NCBI RefSeq assembly: GCF_002206625.1
Contig: NZ_NGUP01000004.1
Coordinates: 1 to 64,000, forward strand
DNA length: 64,000 bases
Origin: Polynucleobacter campilacus
Lineage (GTDB): Bacteria > Pseudomonadota > Gammaproteobacteria > Burkholderiales > Burkholderiaceae
Reading direction: 5' to 3'
Shown here: positions 55,685 to 63,617 of the stretch, one piece after another
How the letters are laid out: each line of letters opens with the position of its first letter
Numbering within the stretch: the stretch's first letter is position 1
Translations under genes and position numbers: made by a program
Notes under the pieces: model-generated
Seen by the model: the letters and a program-made list of their open reading frames with translations, nothing else
Database searches by the model: none
What the model was told of the DNA's origin: nothing

Positions 55685-56014
55685 CTAGACAACCGTAATA
55701 CGGGCTTGATTAACTGCTGTATAGCCATCATCGCCAAGCCACTTGAACTCTAGGGTTCCTGATTCCGTTGCAATGGTAGTAAAAATAATTAGTGGATTAG
55801 CGCCGATACCAGGATAGAAGTCGGCCTTGAACACTTCAACATTGTTATAGCTACACGTAAAGACACGAATAATATCTCTTGGGATTAATTTTCCGGATTC
55901 GGTATAACGAAATCCTGACTCCATATCATGCTGGACAATCGCTCGGATCTCAATAATGGAATTCTTCTTGGCAGAAGCTGGCACTGTCACTTGGGTACGC
56001 GATGTTTTACTCAT
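55685..56014 (-). CDS. soxZ: Thiosulfate oxidation carrier SoxZ
   Basis: A 109-residue immunoglobulin-like partner of SoxY with no signal peptide of its own; SoxYZ is normally exported as a complex by SoxY's signal. EIRAIVQHDMESGFRYTESG, RDIIRVFTCSYNNVEVFKADFYPGI and GTLEFKWLGDDGYT match the family. I start at ATG 56014, which overlaps the soxY stop (ATGA); the frame is open further up but has no coding sense. The internal Cys is at about residue 58. Confidence 0.92.
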   Translation of the reverse strand: MSKTSRTQVTVPASAKKNSIIEIRAIVQHDMESGFRYTESGKLIPRDIIRVFTCSYNNVEVFKADFYPGIGANPLIIFTTIATESGTLEFKWLGDDGYTAVNQARITVV

Positions 56015-56499
56015 ACCATCTCCGCGCAAGCAGATAAGGTCACCAAAGTTTCTGCCGAGCCTTGCCAAAAGCTCCCATTACTCATTTGCGCAATACCCCA
56101 AACACGCTGACTATCGGCCAAGCGCACTCGGGTAGTGATATTGGCAGTTCCCGAACGTGGCGTTAAGTAAGCAGTAAAGATATTAGGCAATGGATTGCCT
56201 TCTGCAATCACATGAATGGCCTTCACATAATCATTAGCAGTCATTGGACTTTCAACGCTTACCTTTAAAACTACTAGATTACCGTTTTCAATCAACGGTG
56301 GAATGGTCAAAGTAACGCGCCCATCCTGAATTTTTGCATTACCAGTAATTTTTTGAATGGCCTCATCTGCATCTTCTTTTTTAGCAAAAATGAATGAAGG
56401 GCTAAGCCAAGCGCCCAGAGTGAACAGGCCAAACTTTTGGAATCTTTGGAGCCAATAACGACGATGCATTTTGAGAGGGAAATTAATCTGTTTCTTCAT
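56011..56499 (-). CDS. soxY: Thiosulfate oxidation carrier SoxY (atypical C-terminus)
   Basis: A 162-residue carrier whose C-terminal Cys should hold the sulfur substrate. The N-terminus has a twin-arginine-like HRRYWLQRF then a hydrophobic segment, fitting Tat export. The Ig-like core (TIPPLIENGNLVVLKVSVES; ANDYVKAIHVIAEGNPLP) is clear. The swinging arm ends LVTLSACAEMV with Cys158, instead of the canonical GGCGG. The reading frame there is firm, because the stop overlaps the soxZ ATG. ATG 56499 is preferred over a TTG two codons upstream. Confidence 0.88.
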   Translation of the reverse strand: MKKQINFPLKMHRRYWLQRFQKFGLFTLGAWLSPSFIFAKKEDADEAIQKITGNAKIQDGRVTLTIPPLIENGNLVVLKVSVESPMTANDYVKAIHVIAEGNPLPNIFTAYLTPRSGTANITTRVRLADSQRVWGIAQMSNGSFWQGSAETLVTLSACAEMV

Positions 56500-56501
56500 T
56501 T

Positions 56502-56942
56502 TCAATTCTGGGGGTTAAGACTCACGAGAAAGGCTACAACATCTTCAATCTCTTGGTTATTTAAGATAGTTTGTCCTGCAAATTTTGAAGCAACTCGATT
56601 CAGGTGTCCAGTTTTGTAATAGGCCGGCATGATGGTGCTCGGATTAAAGTGACTAGCATCTACAATCCGCGCCCTTAACTGGGGTGCAGTGAGGCGAGCA
56701 ACACTGATACTGAGCTCAGGTGCTAGGTTTCCCTGAAACCGCTCTTCCGGAAATGGTCCGCTATGGCACAAGAGACATAAACCTGTTTGACGACTCGCAA
56801 CAATCGCTCTGCCTCGAGTGATATCGCCGGCGGTAGAAGAAAGAGATTCGGCAATCGAATCCCCTACAATGGTTTGAGCGTTTGCAAAACTGAGAGTGAG
56901 GAAGCCTAGCAAGCATGTTGCTAGTGCAAACCTCATTCTCAT
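56502..56942 (-). CDS. soxX: Sulfur oxidation c-type cytochrome SoxX
   Basis: Monoheme partner of SoxA, 146 residues with a Sec signal (cleaved near residue 22, ANAQ). The heme site is CLLCH (residues 56-60), and the likely Met ligand is in NPSTIMPAYYK (Met105). NLAPELSISVARLTAPQLRAR fits SoxX. It lies 21 bases after the molybdenum hydroxylase gene and three bases before soxY, so the Mo enzyme and the sox genes read as one operon. Confidence 0.92.
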   Translation of the reverse strand: MRMRFALATCLLGFLTLSFANAQTIVGDSIAESLSSTAGDITRGRAIVASRQTGLCLLCHSGPFPEERFQGNLAPELSISVARLTAPQLRARIVDASHFNPSTIMPAYYKTGHLNRVASKFAGQTILNNQEIEDVVAFLVSLNPQN

Positions 56943-56963
56943 CGGTGCAATATCACAGTAGCT

Positions 56964-59180
56964 TTAAACCAGCTTGATGCCACTATTTTTTAATGGCACT
57001 GTACGCAAGCGCTTACCGGTTGCACGATAAAACGCATTGAGTACAGCTGGCGCTGCAACTGCAATCGTTGGTTCACCTACACCGCCCCAATCTTTACCGC
57101 CGCCTTGAATGACGATCGTTTCAACAGGAGGCATTTGAGATAGGCGAATGGAGCCAAAGGTATCGAAGTTCTTTTGAACTACCGCACCTTTTTCGATAGT
57201 GATCTCTTCTTCGAATAGAGCTGATAGGCCATAAACAAATGAGCCAGATACCTGACGTGCAACTTGCGCTGGATTAACAATATAGCCTGGGTCTGTAGCA
57301 GCTACGATGCGATGAATCTTCACTTCATTGCCATTTTTCACAGAGATCTCACAAGCAGCGGCTACATAGCTACCGAAAGAACGCATTTGCGCCACACCAC
57401 GGAATACGCCAGGTGCTGCAGGCTTGTTCCAGCCGATACCATCTGCAACAGCATTGAGTACTGCGACTGCGCGTGGGAATTCTTTCATATGCTTACGGCG
57501 GAACTCTACTGCATCCATACCCGTTGCTTCAGCCATCTCATCCATAAAGGTTTCAATGAAGACCGCATTCTGATTCACGTTAACGCCGCGCCAAAAACCC
57601 GGTGGTACATGGGTATTGCGCATAGCATGATCAATATTCAGATTAGGGAAGCTATAAGTAATGCCATGCTCTCCCGTTGGATCCAATCCTTGAAACACAA
57701 CAGGGTCCTTACCTTTGTTAGCAGCAACAACAGCGGGACGTACTGCCGACAAAATAGACTGCCCTGATAGGCGCATGTTTAAGCCAGTGATATTTTTCTT
57801 ATCATCAATGGCGGCTGTCATCTTGCACATCATGACTGGATGGTAACGGCCCTGAGTCATATCTTCTTCACGCGTCCAAATCAATTTGACTGGAGTACCT
57901 GGCATTTGCTTAGCGATATTGACCGCTTGAGTGGTGTAGTCCTGAAACGCACCACGGCGACCAAATCCACCGCCAAGGTTCACTTTGTAGACATTACACT
58001 TGTCTGCAGGTAAACCTGAGGCTGCAATCACTGCAGCAAGTGAAGCTTCACCATCTTGGGTAGGTACCCATGCCTCGCAAGAATCTGCCGTCCACTTAGC
58101 AGTGGCCGTTTGTGGCTCTAAAGTAGCGTGATTTAAGAACGGGTAAAAGTAAGTAGCCTCAATCTTTTTAGATGCACTAGCGAGTGCAGCGTTCACATCA
58201 CCATTTGCATTACCTACAAATGTATCGCTCGCATTCAAGCCCTCCTCAAGCATCTTCTTAATGGAGGCGCTTGATACATTCTCATTAGGGCTACTTTCCC
58301 AAACAATATTGACTTGATCTAATGCAGTCTTTGCCTGCCAGAAAGTGTCAGCCAATACTGCAATCGCTCCATCCCCCACTTGAACAACCTTTTTCACGCC
58401 CTTCATGCTTTGGGCTTTAGCGGCATCGTAGCTCTTTACCTTGCTACCAAAGACTGGGGCCTCTTTAATCGTTGCCGTGAGCATTCCCGGTAGCTTTAGA
58501 TCAATTGCATAAATTTGCTTACCCGTGACCTTGTCAGACGTACCATCAATACGGTTGACCGATTTACCAATCAACTGCCACTCTTTTGGATCCTTGAGTG
58601 GAACTTCTTTTGGCACCTCTAATTGGGAAGCGGCAACCGATACCTTGCCGAAAGTAGTTTTACGACCAGACGGGGTATGGGTAATGACGCTATTTTTTGC
58701 TACACACTCAGAAGCAGGAACATTCCATTGGTTTGCTGCAGCCTGAACCAACATAATGCGCGCTGCTGCGCCACCCTTACGAACATATTGTTCCGAAGTG
58801 CGAATACCGCGGCTACCACCAGTTGAGTAACTACCCCAAACTTTATTACGCTTGAGGTTTTCTGCAGGAGATGGATAGTCATAGGAAACTTTTTTCCAAT
58901 CACACTCTAATTCTTCAGCAACCATTTGTGCCAAGCCAGTAATTGTGCCTTGACCCATTTCTGAGCGAACGATACGCACCACTACATCATCATTTGGCTT
59001 AACCACTACCCACACACCAATTTCAGGTGATACGAGGGGTGCCATTGCTGTAGTGCCAGTGCCCATCGCAGCATTTGCTTCAGACATGATTGAGAAATCA
59101 AAGCCAATTGCAAGGCCAGTAGCGATTGCGCTAGAGCCAACAATAAAGTGGCGACGGGAAGTATTTGTATTTGTAGTCAT
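56964..59180 (-). CDS. Molybdopterin-binding hydroxylase subunit (IorB-like)
   Basis: A 738-residue large subunit of the xanthine-oxidase superfamily, closest in layout to isoquinoline 1-oxidoreductase beta (IorB) and aldehyde/nicotinate dehydrogenases. A twin-arginine signal SRRHFIVG (residues 8-15) predicts Tat export. GGGFGRRGAFQDYTTQAV near 405 and the catalytic Glu in GGVGEPTIAVAAPAVLNAF near 700 are Mo-cofactor motifs. The substrate is unknown. There is no FAD subunit, so electrons probably go to a periplasmic cytochrome c; the adjacent SoxX/SoxA are the only cytochromes here, which makes a link tempting but unproven. Confidence 0.9.
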   Translation of the reverse strand: MTTNTNTSRRHFIVGSSAIATGLAIGFDFSIMSEANAAMGTGTTAMAPLVSPEIGVWVVVKPNDDVVVRIVRSEMGQGTITGLAQMVAEELECDWKKVSYDYPSPAENLKRNKVWGSYSTGGSRGIRTSEQYVRKGGAAARIMLVQAAANQWNVPASECVAKNSVITHTPSGRKTTFGKVSVAASQLEVPKEVPLKDPKEWQLIGKSVNRIDGTSDKVTGKQIYAIDLKLPGMLTATIKEAPVFGSKVKSYDAAKAQSMKGVKKVVQVGDGAIAVLADTFWQAKTALDQVNIVWESSPNENVSSASIKKMLEEGLNASDTFVGNANGDVNAALASASKKIEATYFYPFLNHATLEPQTATAKWTADSCEAWVPTQDGEASLAAVIAASGLPADKCNVYKVNLGGGFGRRGAFQDYTTQAVNIAKQMPGTPVKLIWTREEDMTQGRYHPVMMCKMTAAIDDKKNITGLNMRLSGQSILSAVRPAVVAANKGKDPVVFQGLDPTGEHGITYSFPNLNIDHAMRNTHVPPGFWRGVNVNQNAVFIETFMDEMAEATGMDAVEFRRKHMKEFPRAVAVLNAVADGIGWNKPAAPGVFRGVAQMRSFGSYVAAACEISVKNGNEVKIHRIVAATDPGYIVNPAQVARQVSGSFVYGLSALFEEEITIEKGAVVQKNFDTFGSIRLSQMPPVETIVIQGGGKDWGGVGEPTIAVAAPAVLNAFYRATGKRLRTVPLKNSGIKLV

Positions 59181-59190
59181 CTGTATCCCC

Positions 59191-59640
59191 TTATGCCTTG
59201 CTCACAGCATGAATCGCTGCACGGACTTCTTGGAAGGTGCCGCAACGGCAAATATTGGTAACTGCCGCGTCGATTTGGGCGTCAGTCGGTTTCGGATTGT
59301 TACGGAGGAGCGCAGTGGTTGCCATCACCATGCCAGATTGGCAGTAGCCACACTGAGGCACTTGCTTATCAACCCATGCTTTTTGAACTTTAGAGAGTTG
59401 ACCATTCTTTTCTAGGCTTTCAATGGTCTCAATTTTTTTACCTACAGCTGCCGATACAGGCAAGGAGCAACTACGAATTGCTTGGCCTTCAAATAACACC
59501 GTGCAAGCGCCACAGACACCAACACCGCAACCATATTTGGTGCCAGTCAAGCCGATCTGCTCACGGATTACCCACAGCAATGGGGTATCGAGATCTACGT
59601 CTACCTTGTATTTTTTGCCATTGACATTTAACTCAGCCAT
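59191..59640 (-). CDS. [2Fe-2S] subunit of molybdenum hydroxylase (IorA-like)
   Basis: A 149-residue protein with two [2Fe-2S] clusters: plant-ferredoxin type with Cys38, 43, 46 and 58 (YGCGVGVCGACTVLFEG), and the helical cluster with Cys97, 100, 131 and 133 (CGYCQSG and CRCG). It shuttles electrons from the Mo site of the IorB-like subunit. It has no signal peptide, so it should be carried out with the Tat-signal subunit. AGGGGAG precedes the ATG. First gene of the iorAB-soxXYZA operon. Confidence 0.93.
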   Translation of the reverse strand: MAELNVNGKKYKVDVDLDTPLLWVIREQIGLTGTKYGCGVGVCGACTVLFEGQAIRSCSLPVSAAVGKKIETIESLEKNGQLSKVQKAWVDKQVPQCGYCQSGMVMATTALLRNNPKPTDAQIDAAVTNICRCGTFQEVRAAIHAVSKA

Positions 59641-59671
59641 GCTTGCTCCCCTATCGTTTTTCTAATGTTGA

Positions 59672-59698
59672 GGAATTCTCCGGATTGGGGTGAATTCC
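59672..59698 (-). promoter_or_regulatory. Inverted repeat upstream of iorA-like gene
   Basis: Perfect 7-bp arms GGAATTC (59672-59678) and GAATTCC (59692-59698) are separated by 13 bases. On the minus strand they lie between a TATAAA box (about 59704-59709) and the iorA ATG. The position fits a repressor operator for the iorAB-sox operon. No regulator gene is adjacent. Confidence 0.45.
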
Positions 59699-59767
59699 AG
59701 CTTTTTTATACCCTACTAATGTTGTGCCTATATTAAACAAGAATATATTTATTGCGATGCAATATAA

Positions 59768-59939
59768 ATCTGGGTTTCAGACTGGTATCGCTATCAAGGG
59801 ATAGACACTTCAAGGGCGCTTAGCATTCGCCCTGAAGAGAGTGCTTATGTAAGCCTAGCAATGGGCATGAATGGTGTTACTAGCGCCGCAGTAACACCAG
59901 TGATCTGTTATTTGAAAGTAGTAAGGAAGCTGACTGGCA
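59768..59939 (+). pseudogene. Relic of an LrgB-family gene 3' end
   Basis: A plus-strand open stretch (59768 to TGA 59986) without a proper start reads GIDTSRALSIRPEESAYVSL then AMGMNGVTSAAVTPVICYL. This resembles the C-terminal part of LrgB/CidB membrane proteins (GTxRAxE, then SLAMGLNGxxTAxxxP). Only about 45 residues remain, and the reading runs into the 3' end of the convergent Bug gene. It is best seen as a decayed gene remnant. Similarity is by eye. A perfect 9-bp hairpin (GGTGTTACT, 59873-59881, with AGTAACACC, 59890-59898) lies inside it and has no U-run. Confidence 0.45.
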
Positions 59940-60917
59940 TTACTCAGACTTGCTTAGGGCAGTCTTCACAATGGGGGAAAATCTGACTAGGTCCGCCTTT
60001 ATTTGCTCGCCAAATTTTTCTGGGGTGCCAGGAGAAGGAGTAATGCCCATTACAAAAAGCCTTGCCTTGCCTTCTGAGGAATTCAAAATCTCATTTAGCG
60101 CTTGATTCAGTTTGTCAATAATTGGCTTAGGTGTTTTTGCAGGGGCTAATAAACCCACCCAATCATCGATCACAAAATCTTTAACGCCACCCTCAATAAA
60201 AGTTGGCACATCCGGCATGCTTGGACTTCTCTTTGCGCTCGATACTGCGATTGCTTTAATCCGTCCTGAACTAACATATTGGTTTGCTCCAGCAACTGCT
60301 GTGTAAACCAAAGGAATATTGCCTCCTAACAAATCAAGCAGAGCTTGACCCCCTCCTTTGTAAGGAACATGAACTAAGTTAGCTCCCGTTCTTTGCTTAA
60401 GCAATTCGCCAGCAATGTGAGGGGTACCGCCAGAGCCAGACGTCCCATACGAAAGGCCATTCGGATCCTTTTTTGAGAGCGCGATCACATCTGCCAGGGT
60501 CTTACCTTGAAAATTATTGTTGGCTACGAGAATCAAAATGGCATCGCCAATTTTTCCAATCGGCGCAAAATCTTTCACGCTATCAAAAGGAGTTTTTTCA
60601 TTCAGCAATGGGTTAATGGATAAGGTGCCCGCATAACCTAATAACAAGGTATATCCGTCAGGCTCTGCTGCCGCAACCATTTGAGAACCAATATTTCCGG
60701 AGGCTCCAGGTTTGTTATCAGCAATAACCTGTTGGCCTAACTTTAAGGATAATTGCTCTGCAATAAAGCGGCCCGATGTATCGGTTACACCACCCGGCGT
60801 AAATGGAATAATGAGACGTATTGGTCGATTAGGATAGTTCGCTTGTGCGAAGCTGAGCATAGGAGTCAGGCCTGCAAAAAGAATGATTGCAGATACCAGG
60901 TAGCGATCCAATTTCAT
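59940..60917 (-). CDS. Bug-family (TctC-like) solute-binding protein
   Basis: A 325-residue periplasmic binding protein. A signal peptide ends near residue 24 (SFAQA), followed by YPNRPIRLIIPFTPGGVTDT, VIADNKPGASGNIGSQMVAA and SYGTSGSGGTPHIAGELLKQ. I prefer ATG 60917 with GAGGTGA as the binding site over a GTG two codons upstream. It starts nine bases after the PEP mutase-family gene on the same strand, so the two probably serve uptake and cleavage of one organic acid. Membrane subunits are not in the window. Confidence 0.92.
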   Translation of the reverse strand: MKLDRYLVSAIILFAGLTPMLSFAQANYPNRPIRLIIPFTPGGVTDTSGRFIAEQLSLKLGQQVIADNKPGASGNIGSQMVAAAEPDGYTLLLGYAGTLSINPLLNEKTPFDSVKDFAPIGKIGDAILILVANNNFQGKTLADVIALSKKDPNGLSYGTSGSGGTPHIAGELLKQRTGANLVHVPYKGGGQALLDLLGGNIPLVYTAVAGANQYVSSGRIKAIAVSSAKRSPSMPDVPTFIEGGVKDFVIDDWVGLLAPAKTPKPIIDKLNQALNEILNSSEGKARLFVMGITPSPGTPEKFGEQIKADLVRFSPIVKTALSKSE

Positions 60918-60926
60918 AGTCACCTC

Positions 60927-61802
60927 TTATTTAGTTTCGACAAAGCGTTTTTCAAACTCCCACACATCTTCAAAACCCATCAACTTAGATAAATCGGCAA
61001 AGTCGTACAACTCTACGGGATTATCAATCGATGATCCAGAATCTTTGAAGTGATCATAAACTTTAGTCATCGCCTGAACTGAAGCGAGCAAAGCAGTTAC
61101 TGGAAAGATTGCGATCTTGAAACCCAATTGCTCTAGCGCTGCTTTCGGCAATATAGGAGTTCTACCTTTTTCAACCATATTGGCTATTAAAGGATGATTA
61201 GGAAACGTTTGACCAATACGTTTCATCTCTAACTCAGTTTCAGGGGACTCAATAAACAAGATATCAGCGCCAGCACGAGCATATGCCTCGCCACGTCTTA
61301 GCGCCTCGTCTAAGCCCAAGGTTGTTCGAGCATCCGTTCTCGCAATAATTTTAAAATTGGGGTCCGTACGTGATGCTACTGCCACCTCAATCTTTTTAAC
61401 CATATCCTCCATAGGAATTACTCTGCGACCTGGAGTATGTCCACATTTTTTGGGGAACTCTTGATCTTCTAGCTGTATTGCAACGGCGCCGGCTGCTTCA
61501 TATCCTCGAATAGTATGGCGAACATTTAACAATCCACCATACCCAGTATCGCCATCGGCAATCAAAGGGGTCTTTGCCATACCCGCCATCGCTGTTACTC
61601 TACCGACCATATCAGAATAGGTTGCTAAGCCTGCATCAGGCAATCCCAATAGGGATGCTACTGTGCCGTAGCCCGTCATATAAAGTGCATCAAAATTCAT
61701 GCGATCGGCAAGGCGCAATGAAACCATTTCATAAACACCAGGCGCAACAATTAAGCCGGGTTTCTTTAGTCGCTCATTAAAAAGCGTTCTCTGGGTAGTC
61801 AT
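60927..61802 (-). CDS. Isocitrate lyase/PEP mutase-family enzyme
   Basis: A 291-residue TIM-barrel protein of the PEP mutase/isocitrate lyase superfamily. Mg-binding ADGDTGYGG is near residue 82, the lyase-type catalytic Cys in FPKKCGHTPGRRV near 118, and IARTDARTTLGLDEAL near 153. The KKCGH motif points to a C-C lyase (methylisocitrate or dimethylmalate lyase type, or oxaloacetate decarboxylase) rather than a phosphonate mutase. The closest substrate cannot be chosen. It is coupled to a Bug transporter gene. Confidence 0.9.
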   Translation of the reverse strand: MTTQRTLFNERLKKPGLIVAPGVYEMVSLRLADRMNFDALYMTGYGTVASLLGLPDAGLATYSDMVGRVTAMAGMAKTPLIADGDTGYGGLLNVRHTIRGYEAAGAVAIQLEDQEFPKKCGHTPGRRVIPMEDMVKKIEVAVASRTDPNFKIIARTDARTTLGLDEALRRGEAYARAGADILFIESPETELEMKRIGQTFPNHPLIANMVEKGRTPILPKAALEQLGFKIAIFPVTALLASVQAMTKVYDHFKDSGSSIDNPVELYDFADLSKLMGFEDVWEFEKRFVETK

Positions 61803-61866
61803 TTATCTTCTCATTTCTATTTATTTTTTTTAATCTATTGATTTTCTAGAATTTAATAAGTGAATC

Positions 61867-62190
61867 TTAAGCAGCCAATAATTGCGGGATACGGGCGTGC
61901 TTAACCTTAGGCTTAATTGCCTTTCTTGCTTTCCATAGGTCGTAGGCGGACTGTTGAGCCAGCCAAACACTTGCGCTACCACCGTTCTTTACACCAAGCC
62001 ATGCCTCAATACGAAGTGCCATCTCTGGAGAGATTGCGGCCCTAGCATTTAAGACTCGGGATAAAGCGGGACGAGTAACCCCCAACTGCTCAGCAGCAGT
62101 TGTCACAGTAATACCAAGGGCAGGCAAAATATCATCCCGTAAGGTTAGCCCTGGGTGAAGTAATAGAAAATTTTTATTCATTAACTTCAT
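61867..62190 (-). CDS. Orphan HigA-type HTH antitoxin/regulator
   Basis: A 107-residue XRE-family protein matching HigA antitoxins: LHPGLTLRDDILPALGIT, HTH TAAEQLGVTRPALSRVLNAR (about residues 31-50), ISPEMALRIEAWLG and VWLAQQSAYDLWKARK, with a basic tail of about 15 residues. No higB-like toxin lies next to it. Its ATG overlaps the stop of the aminotransferase gene (ATGA), so it is translated with that enzyme. It may now act as a local regulator (inference). A second ATG lies three codons downstream. Confidence 0.85.
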   Translation of the reverse strand: MKLMNKNFLLLHPGLTLRDDILPALGITVTTAAEQLGVTRPALSRVLNARAAISPEMALRIEAWLGVKNGGSASVWLAQQSAYDLWKARKAIKPKVKHARIPQLLAA

Positions 62191-63560
62191 TTTACTTTCA
62201 TAGCGATATCTACTGCTTCACCAAGCACACTGCACAAGAACTCTACTTCTTCTGGCTTGGAAATAAATGGTGGGCCAACCGCAATGCAGTCACCTGCTAC
62301 ACGCACTAGGGCTCCCCGCTCAATACAAGCCTCTAGAACTTTCAACGCACGTAGCCCAGGCTTTCCTGGTACAGGCTCTAAATCGATTGCACCAGATAAT
62401 CCAAAGTTTCGAATATCAAGTATTCCTGCTTTACCTTTTAGCGCGTGAAGTCCGTTTTCTAAAACAGGCTCTAGTGCTTTAGCGCGATTGACCAAATCAT
62501 CTGATTCAAAAATATCAAGCACTGCATGGGCAGCTGCAGTGGGTATGGGATGTCCTGAGTAGGTGTAGCCATGGAAGAACTCAATTGCCTGCTCTTGGCC
62601 GCCATGACCAATAATGCTGTCATAGATATCTCCACGGACAAGGACACCGCCCATAGGGATGACACCATTGGTAATGGCTTTAGCAAAAATCAGCATATCA
62701 GGGGTCACACCGAAGCGATCAGCTCCAAAGTTGGCGCCTAAGCGACCAAATCCCGTAATCACTTCATCAAAGATCAAGAGAATGCCGTGCTTAGTGCAAA
62801 TCTCGCGTATCTTTTGGAGATAACCTTCTGGCGGAACAATCACACCCGTAGATCCTTGCACCGGTTCCAGAATCACTGCCGCAATCGTATTGGCATCCTG
62901 CAAGGCGACGATCTTTTCTAATTCATCGGCTAGGTGAGCACCCCACTTCGGCTGCCCTTTAGAGAAAGCCATTTGAGAAAGATTTAAGGTATGGGGTAAA
63001 TGATCTACGCCAGGGATCATTAAGCTAGTAAACATTTTCCGATTAGCGACCATGCCGCCAACAGAGATGCCGCCCATCCCTACACCGTGATAAGCACGAT
63101 CACGTCCAATCATGCGCACCCTGGAAGCATTGCCCATCACGCGATGGTATCCAATAGCAATCTTAATTGCGGTATCAACCCCTTCAGAGCCAGAGTTGGT
63201 AAAAAATACTTTGTTTAATCCCTTGGGCGCCATCTTGACAATACGACTTGCTAGCGTAAAAGTAGCCTCACTTGCCATCTGAAATGCAGGGCAATAATCC
63301 ATGGTTTCGTATTGCTTGTTAATGGCTGCACCAATACGTGGATCAGCATGCCCCAAGGGTGAGCACCAGAGCCCAGAGAGACCATCAAAGAGCTTACGCC
63401 CATGGTTATCGTAGTAGTAAGCTCCCTTAGCAGACTGCATCACCTTGGGATTCTGATGAAAGTAACGATTGGGTGTAAAGGGCAGCCAATAAGCTGACAT
63501 ATCAATTTTGTTGGAACCGGAAGCCGCCATAGATCTTTCTGCTGAAATTAATGAACTCAT
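62187..63560 (-). CDS. Class III (omega) aminotransferase
   Basis: A 457-residue PLP enzyme of the class III group. FFTNSGSEGVDTAIKIA near residue 119 binds the cofactor phosphate, LLIFDEVITGFGRLG near 255 holds the PLP-pyridine Asp, and the Schiff-base Lys is in MLIFAKAITNG near 293. The N-terminal SAYWLPFTPNRYF-like start resembles beta-alanine:pyruvate or omega-amino acid transaminases. The amine substrate is not certain. It is coupled to the orphan HigA gene and divergent from a Bug gene across 57 bases. Confidence 0.92.
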   Translation of the reverse strand: MSSLISAERSMAASGSNKIDMSAYWLPFTPNRYFHQNPKVMQSAKGAYYYDNHGRKLFDGLSGLWCSPLGHADPRIGAAINKQYETMDYCPAFQMASEATFTLASRIVKMAPKGLNKVFFTNSGSEGVDTAIKIAIGYHRVMGNASRVRMIGRDRAYHGVGMGGISVGGMVANRKMFTSLMIPGVDHLPHTLNLSQMAFSKGQPKWGAHLADELEKIVALQDANTIAAVILEPVQGSTGVIVPPEGYLQKIREICTKHGILLIFDEVITGFGRLGANFGADRFGVTPDMLIFAKAITNGVIPMGGVLVRGDIYDSIIGHGGQEQAIEFFHGYTYSGHPIPTAAAHAVLDIFESDDLVNRAKALEPVLENGLHALKGKAGILDIRNFGLSGAIDLEPVPGKPGLRALKVLEACIERGALVRVAGDCIAVGPPFISKPEEVEFLCSVLGEAVDIAMKVK

Positions 63561-63617
63561 TCTGAATATCTAATACTATATAACTGATCACCCTTAAGAC
63601 ACTGAATGGAACCCAAA

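Noticed and set aside
57264..57767. A 167-codon plus-strand ORF
   Set aside because: It lies fully antisense to the IorB-like gene, has no ribosome-binding site and reads as low-sense protein; it is a shadow of the real gene.
59873..59898. Hairpin read as a terminator of the Bug gene at 59940
   Set aside because: There is no U-run on either strand after the stem, so it does not fit a rho-independent terminator.
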